Origin: CBFGTA01 sp965651595
Lineage (GTDB): Bacteria; Actinomycetota; Actinomycetes; S36-B12; UBA10799
Direction of reading: 5' to 3'
DNA length: 9,041 bases
NCBI GenBank assembly: GCA_965651595.1
Contig: CBFGTA010000096.1
Location: forward strand, 1-9,041
In this document: in pieces, positions 6,589 through 9,041 of the stretch
Numbering within the stretch: position 1 is the stretch's first letter
Layout: each line of letters begins with the position of its first letter
Made by a program: the position numbers and the translations under genes
Notes under the pieces: model-generated
Databases searched by the model: none
Told to the model about the DNA's origin: nothing
Seen by the model: the letters and a program-made list of their open reading frames with translations, nothing else

Positions 6589-8601
6589 GTGGCGGATGTG
6601 ACGATCACCCGGCGGCATCCTTTGGATCCTTTGGCTCCCCGCGAATTTCACGAAATCGTCGCCATCGTGCGCCGCGACAAGGGCCTCGACGAGGCCACCA
6701 AGTTCACTTCCATCCGGTTGAGGGAACCCGACAAGGCAGCCCTTGCCGCGTACGACGCGACGGGCACGACTCCTGACCGCGAGGCGGACGTGGTCTGTTG
6801 GACTAGGCCGTCAGGCGAAGTTCATACCGCTGTCGTGTCCCTCACCGAGAACACCGTCGTCGAATGGATCCACCAGCCCGGCAAACAGGCCAACCTCACC
6901 GAGGATGAACTCCTCGAAGTGGATCGAGCGATGCGCGCTCACCCGGCCGTCGTTGAGGCGCTCGCCAAGCGGGGCATCACCAATCTCGACTTGGTCGCCA
7001 TCGAAGTGTGGGGCTACCCCGGCTACATGATTCCCGAGCACTTGCAGGGCCGACGCATCGGTTGGACCGACATTTGGCGCAAAGACCAGGCCGACTCGAA
7101 TATCTACGCGCACTCCGTATCAGGTCTGAGCCTCATCGTCGACCTCAACACTATGGATCTCATAGAGATTCAAGATCGTTATTCCTTCGAGCCGCCCCCG
7201 GTCATGGGTGAGTACCGCCCCGAACTCGTGCCTGGCCAACAGCTACGCAGCGACATCAAGCCCCTCGACATCGTCCAGCCCGACGGCCCGTCGTTCACAA
7301 TGGACGGGAATCTGCTCAAGTGGCAGAACTGGAGCATGCGGGTCGGATTCAACAACCGCGAAGGCATGATCCTGCACCAGGTCAGCTACAACGACCATGG
7401 CACGGAACGTTCGATCGCCAACCGGATGTCGTTCGCCGAGATGATCGTCCCCTACCGCGACAACACCCCCGATCACAACCGGCGCACTGCCTACGACATT
7501 GGCGAGTGGGGCTTGGGTTTCATGACCACCAGCTTGGAACTCGGATGTGACTGTCTAGGAGAAATTCGCTACCTCGACGCATGCGTCCACGACTGGGACG
7601 GCAACCCTCAAGAGATCACCAACGCAATCTGCATCCACGAAGAAGATGACGCCATCTTGTGGAAGCACGTCGATCCGACGACGGGCGCTGAAGTGCGCCG
7701 GGCTCGACGGTTCGTGGTCTCGTTCCACGCGACTGTCGCCAACTACGAGTACATCGTGTACTGGCGCTTCTATATGGACGGCAATATCGAATGTGAGGTC
7801 CGGGCGACCGGGATCATGGTGACCAACCAGTTCCCACATGGCCAGCCTCCGGCCACCGGCACTGTGGTCGACACCGATACCTACGCCCCGTGGCATCAGC
7901 ATTTCATCGTTGCCCGACTCGACCTGGACATCGATGGCACTGACAACACGGTGGTTGCCACCGAATGCTATCCGGCCGAGGTCAACGCCCAGAACGAGTA
8001 CGGTCTGGCCATGCATGTGAAGGCTACGGCCCTCACCACGGAGCAAGAAGGCAAGCAGGACTTCGACTGGAACGTGCAGCGCAGTTGGAAAGTCGTCAAC
8101 CCCAACAAGAAGAACCGCCTCGGCACTCCGGTCGGCTACAAACTCGTTCCCGAGGGGACTTTCCCGGCCTTGATGCATGCTGACTCCCCCCTGCTCAAGC
8201 GTTCACGAGTGCTCGAGCACTCCCTATGGGTGACTCCATACAACCGCGACGAGCAGTGGCCGAGCGGGGACCTCGTCGTCCAGAGCACTGAAGACGACGG
8301 GATCGGGTTGTGGACCGAGCAGAACCGACCGATCGAAAACCGCGACGTCGTCCTCTGGTACGTGTTCGGAATCAACCACGTCACTCGCCCCGAGGAGTGG
8401 CCGATCATGGCCGTCGACAAGGTGGCCTTTTGGCTGAAGCCAGTCGGATTTTTCGACCGCAACCCGTCGCTAGACGTCCCGGCTCAACCGAAGGCCTGCG
8501 GCTCGGGCCAGACGTGCGGTTGTGGTGAGACGTCCGGTGGTTGCGGCTGCGGGGGCCACAGTGCTGGTCACGGTGGCGGGTGCGGGGGCCACGGGGGCTG
8601 A
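6589..8601 (+). CDS. Copper-containing primary amine oxidase (topaquinone enzyme) with Cys/His-rich tail
   Basis: The 670-residue enzyme oxidises primary amines to aldehydes, releasing ammonia and hydrogen peroxide. All active-site elements are visible: the cofactor precursor Tyr386 in TVANYEY, the catalytic-base Asp303 in YDIGEWGLG, copper ligands His436 and His438 in WHQHF, and His597 in NHVTRPEEWPIM. Their spacing closely follows the Arthrobacter globiformis enzyme. No signal peptide is seen, so it is probably cytoplasmic. After the usual end (NPSLDVP) comes an added tail, about 635-670, with six Cys, three His and many Gly, which may bind metal. The substrate is not fixed by sequence; the divergent aminobutyraldehyde dehydrogenase suggests putrescine or related amines, although tyramine and phenethylamine are common for this family. 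The start at GTG 6589 is set by a strong ribosome site. Confidence 0.95.
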   Translation: MADVTITRRHPLDPLAPREFHEIVAIVRRDKGLDEATKFTSIRLREPDKAALAAYDATGTTPDREADVVCWTRPSGEVHTAVVSLTENTVVEWIHQPGKQANLTEDELLEVDRAMRAHPAVVEALAKRGITNLDLVAIEVWGYPGYMIPEHLQGRRIGWTDIWRKDQADSNIYAHSVSGLSLIVDLNTMDLIEIQDRYSFEPPPVMGEYRPELVPGQQLRSDIKPLDIVQPDGPSFTMDGNLLKWQNWSMRVGFNNREGMILHQVSYNDHGTERSIANRMSFAEMIVPYRDNTPDHNRRTAYDIGEWGLGFMTTSLELGCDCLGEIRYLDACVHDWDGNPQEITNAICIHEEDDAILWKHVDPTTGAEVRRARRFVVSFHATVANYEYIVYWRFYMDGNIECEVRATGIMVTNQFPHGQPPATGTVVDTDTYAPWHQHFIVARLDLDIDGTDNTVVATECYPAEVNAQNEYGLAMHVKATALTTEQEGKQDFDWNVQRSWKVVNPNKKNRLGTPVGYKLVPEGTFPALMHADSPLLKRSRVLEHSLWVTPYNRDEQWPSGDLVVQSTEDDGIGLWTEQNRPIENRDVVLWYVFGINHVTRPEEWPIMAVDKVAFWLKPVGFFDRNPSLDVPAQPKACGSGQTCGCGETSGGCGCGGHSAGHGGGCGGHGG

Positions 8602-8649
8602 GCCCCACTCGGGCGCGCGACGATTCCCGAAGTTTAGGCGAACCACTGC

Positions 8650-8673
8650 TCGACAAACGCCACCGTTTGTCGA
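8650..8673 (+). terminator. Perfect 10-bp inverted repeat after the amine oxidase gene (possible terminator or operator)
   Basis: TCGACAAACG (8650-8659) and CGTTTGTCGA (8664-8673) pair perfectly around a CCAC loop. The hairpin lies 48 bases after the amine oxidase stop and 22 bases before the UvrA-like start. No T-run follows, so intrinsic termination is uncertain. The symmetry and position just upstream of an ATPase gene would equally suit a repressor operator. Confidence 0.5.
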
Positions 8674-8680
8674 CAAGGTC

Positions 8681-8687
8681 GAGGAGG
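8681..8687 (+). promoter_or_regulatory. Ribosome binding site of the UvrA-like gene
   Basis: GAGGAGG stands eight bases before GTG at 8696 and supports that codon as the start. It begins seven bases after the hairpin at 8650-8673. Confidence 0.75.
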
Positions 8688-8695
8688 CCAGTCAC

Positions 8696-9041
8696 GTGCA
8701 CTCAGCGTCGCCCGACGCCACCGCTAGGTTGGATAAGATTGTGGTGCGCGGGGCTCACCACAACAACCTGCGACACGTGGACGTAGACATTCCCAAGCAT
8801 GCCCTGACAGCGTTTACGGGGGTTTCCGGCTCGGGCAAGTCGTCTCTGGTATTCGACACGATCGCCGCTGAGTCTCAGCGTCTGATCAACGAGACGTACA
8901 GCGCCTTCGTTCAGGGGTTCATGCCCCAGGTTGAGCGGCCGAACGTGGACGACCTGCGCGGCTTGACTGCCGCCATCGTGGTCGACCAGGAACCGATGGC
9001 AGCCAACCCCCGCTCGACTGTTGGCACGGTCACAGCCGCCC
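8696..9041 (+). CDS. UvrA-like ABC ATPase, N-terminal part only (runs off the right edge)
   Basis: The first 115 codons are present with no stop. VVRGAHHNNLRHVDVDIP at 16-33 and the Walker A motif GVSGSGKSS at 42-50 (Lys48) are the start of a UvrA nucleotide-binding domain. RPNVDDLRGLTAAIVVDQ (81-98) and NPRSTVGTVT (104-113) continue it. UvrA is the damage sensor of nucleotide excision repair. Several positions differ from housekeeping UvrA, for example INETYSAFVQGFMPQ where the repair protein has a VESLSAYARQFLGQ-type sequence, so a UvrA paralogue of the DrrC/UvrA2 type, linked to drug tolerance, is more likely. The zinc modules and second ATPase half that would decide are outside the window. 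The start follows a good ribosome site. Confidence 0.87.
   Translation, partial: MHSASPDATARLDKIVVRGAHHNNLRHVDVDIPKHALTAFTGVSGSGKSSLVFDTIAAESQRLINETYSAFVQGFMPQVERPNVDDLRGLTAAIVVDQEPMAANPRSTVGTVTAA

Noticed and set aside
7555..8178. 207-codon minus-strand frame inside the amine oxidase
   Set aside because: It is antisense to the conserved topaquinone and copper-ligand region and resembles no known family.

Overview
The window looks like a chromosomal segment of a high-GC Gram-positive bacterium (Actinomycetota). The signs are GC-rich DNA, GTG as the likely start codon in six of the eight genes, a Gly/Cys-tailed FmdB protein, and an amine oxidase laid out like the Arthrobacter enzyme. The lineage is an inference. 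I see no RNA genes, insertion sequences, CRISPR arrays or phage genes. Gene density is high and no gap without a gene exceeds about 160 bases.

Layout. Bases 1-2055 read leftwards and form one probable operon: a secreted GH25-type lysozyme (2055 to 898), a small FmdB-type zinc-ribbon protein (864 to 637), and a cation-diffusion-facilitator-like membrane protein (635 to the left edge, incomplete). A 56-base gap separates this operon from a rightward pair: a membrane family 2 glycosyltransferase (2112-3665) and, overlapping it by four bases, a seven-helix membrane protein with a GGDEF-type domain (3662-4900). A gamma-aminobutyraldehyde dehydrogenase (6428 to 4989) then converges on that pair. 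It is divergent from a topaquinone copper amine oxidase (6589-8601). The right edge holds the first 115 codons of a UvrA-like ABC ATPase (from 8696), preceded by a perfect 10-bp hairpin.

How the genes may work together. The amine oxidase and the dehydrogenase make a plausible two-step catabolic module: a primary amine such as putrescine goes to an aminoaldehyde plus ammonia and hydrogen peroxide, and the aldehyde then goes to GABA. The glycosyltransferase and GGDEF pair looks like a polysaccharide synthase with its regulator. The GGDEF domain has lost the GG of the signature, the metal-binding Asp and the substrate Asn, but keeps the RxxD inhibitory-site motif. That pattern suggests a c-di-GMP receptor, analogous to PelD, rather than a cyclase. 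This is the most interesting candidate system here. Two other points deserve attention: the amine oxidase ends in a Cys/His/Gly-rich tail, and the CDF-like protein lacks the usual transmembrane metal ligands.
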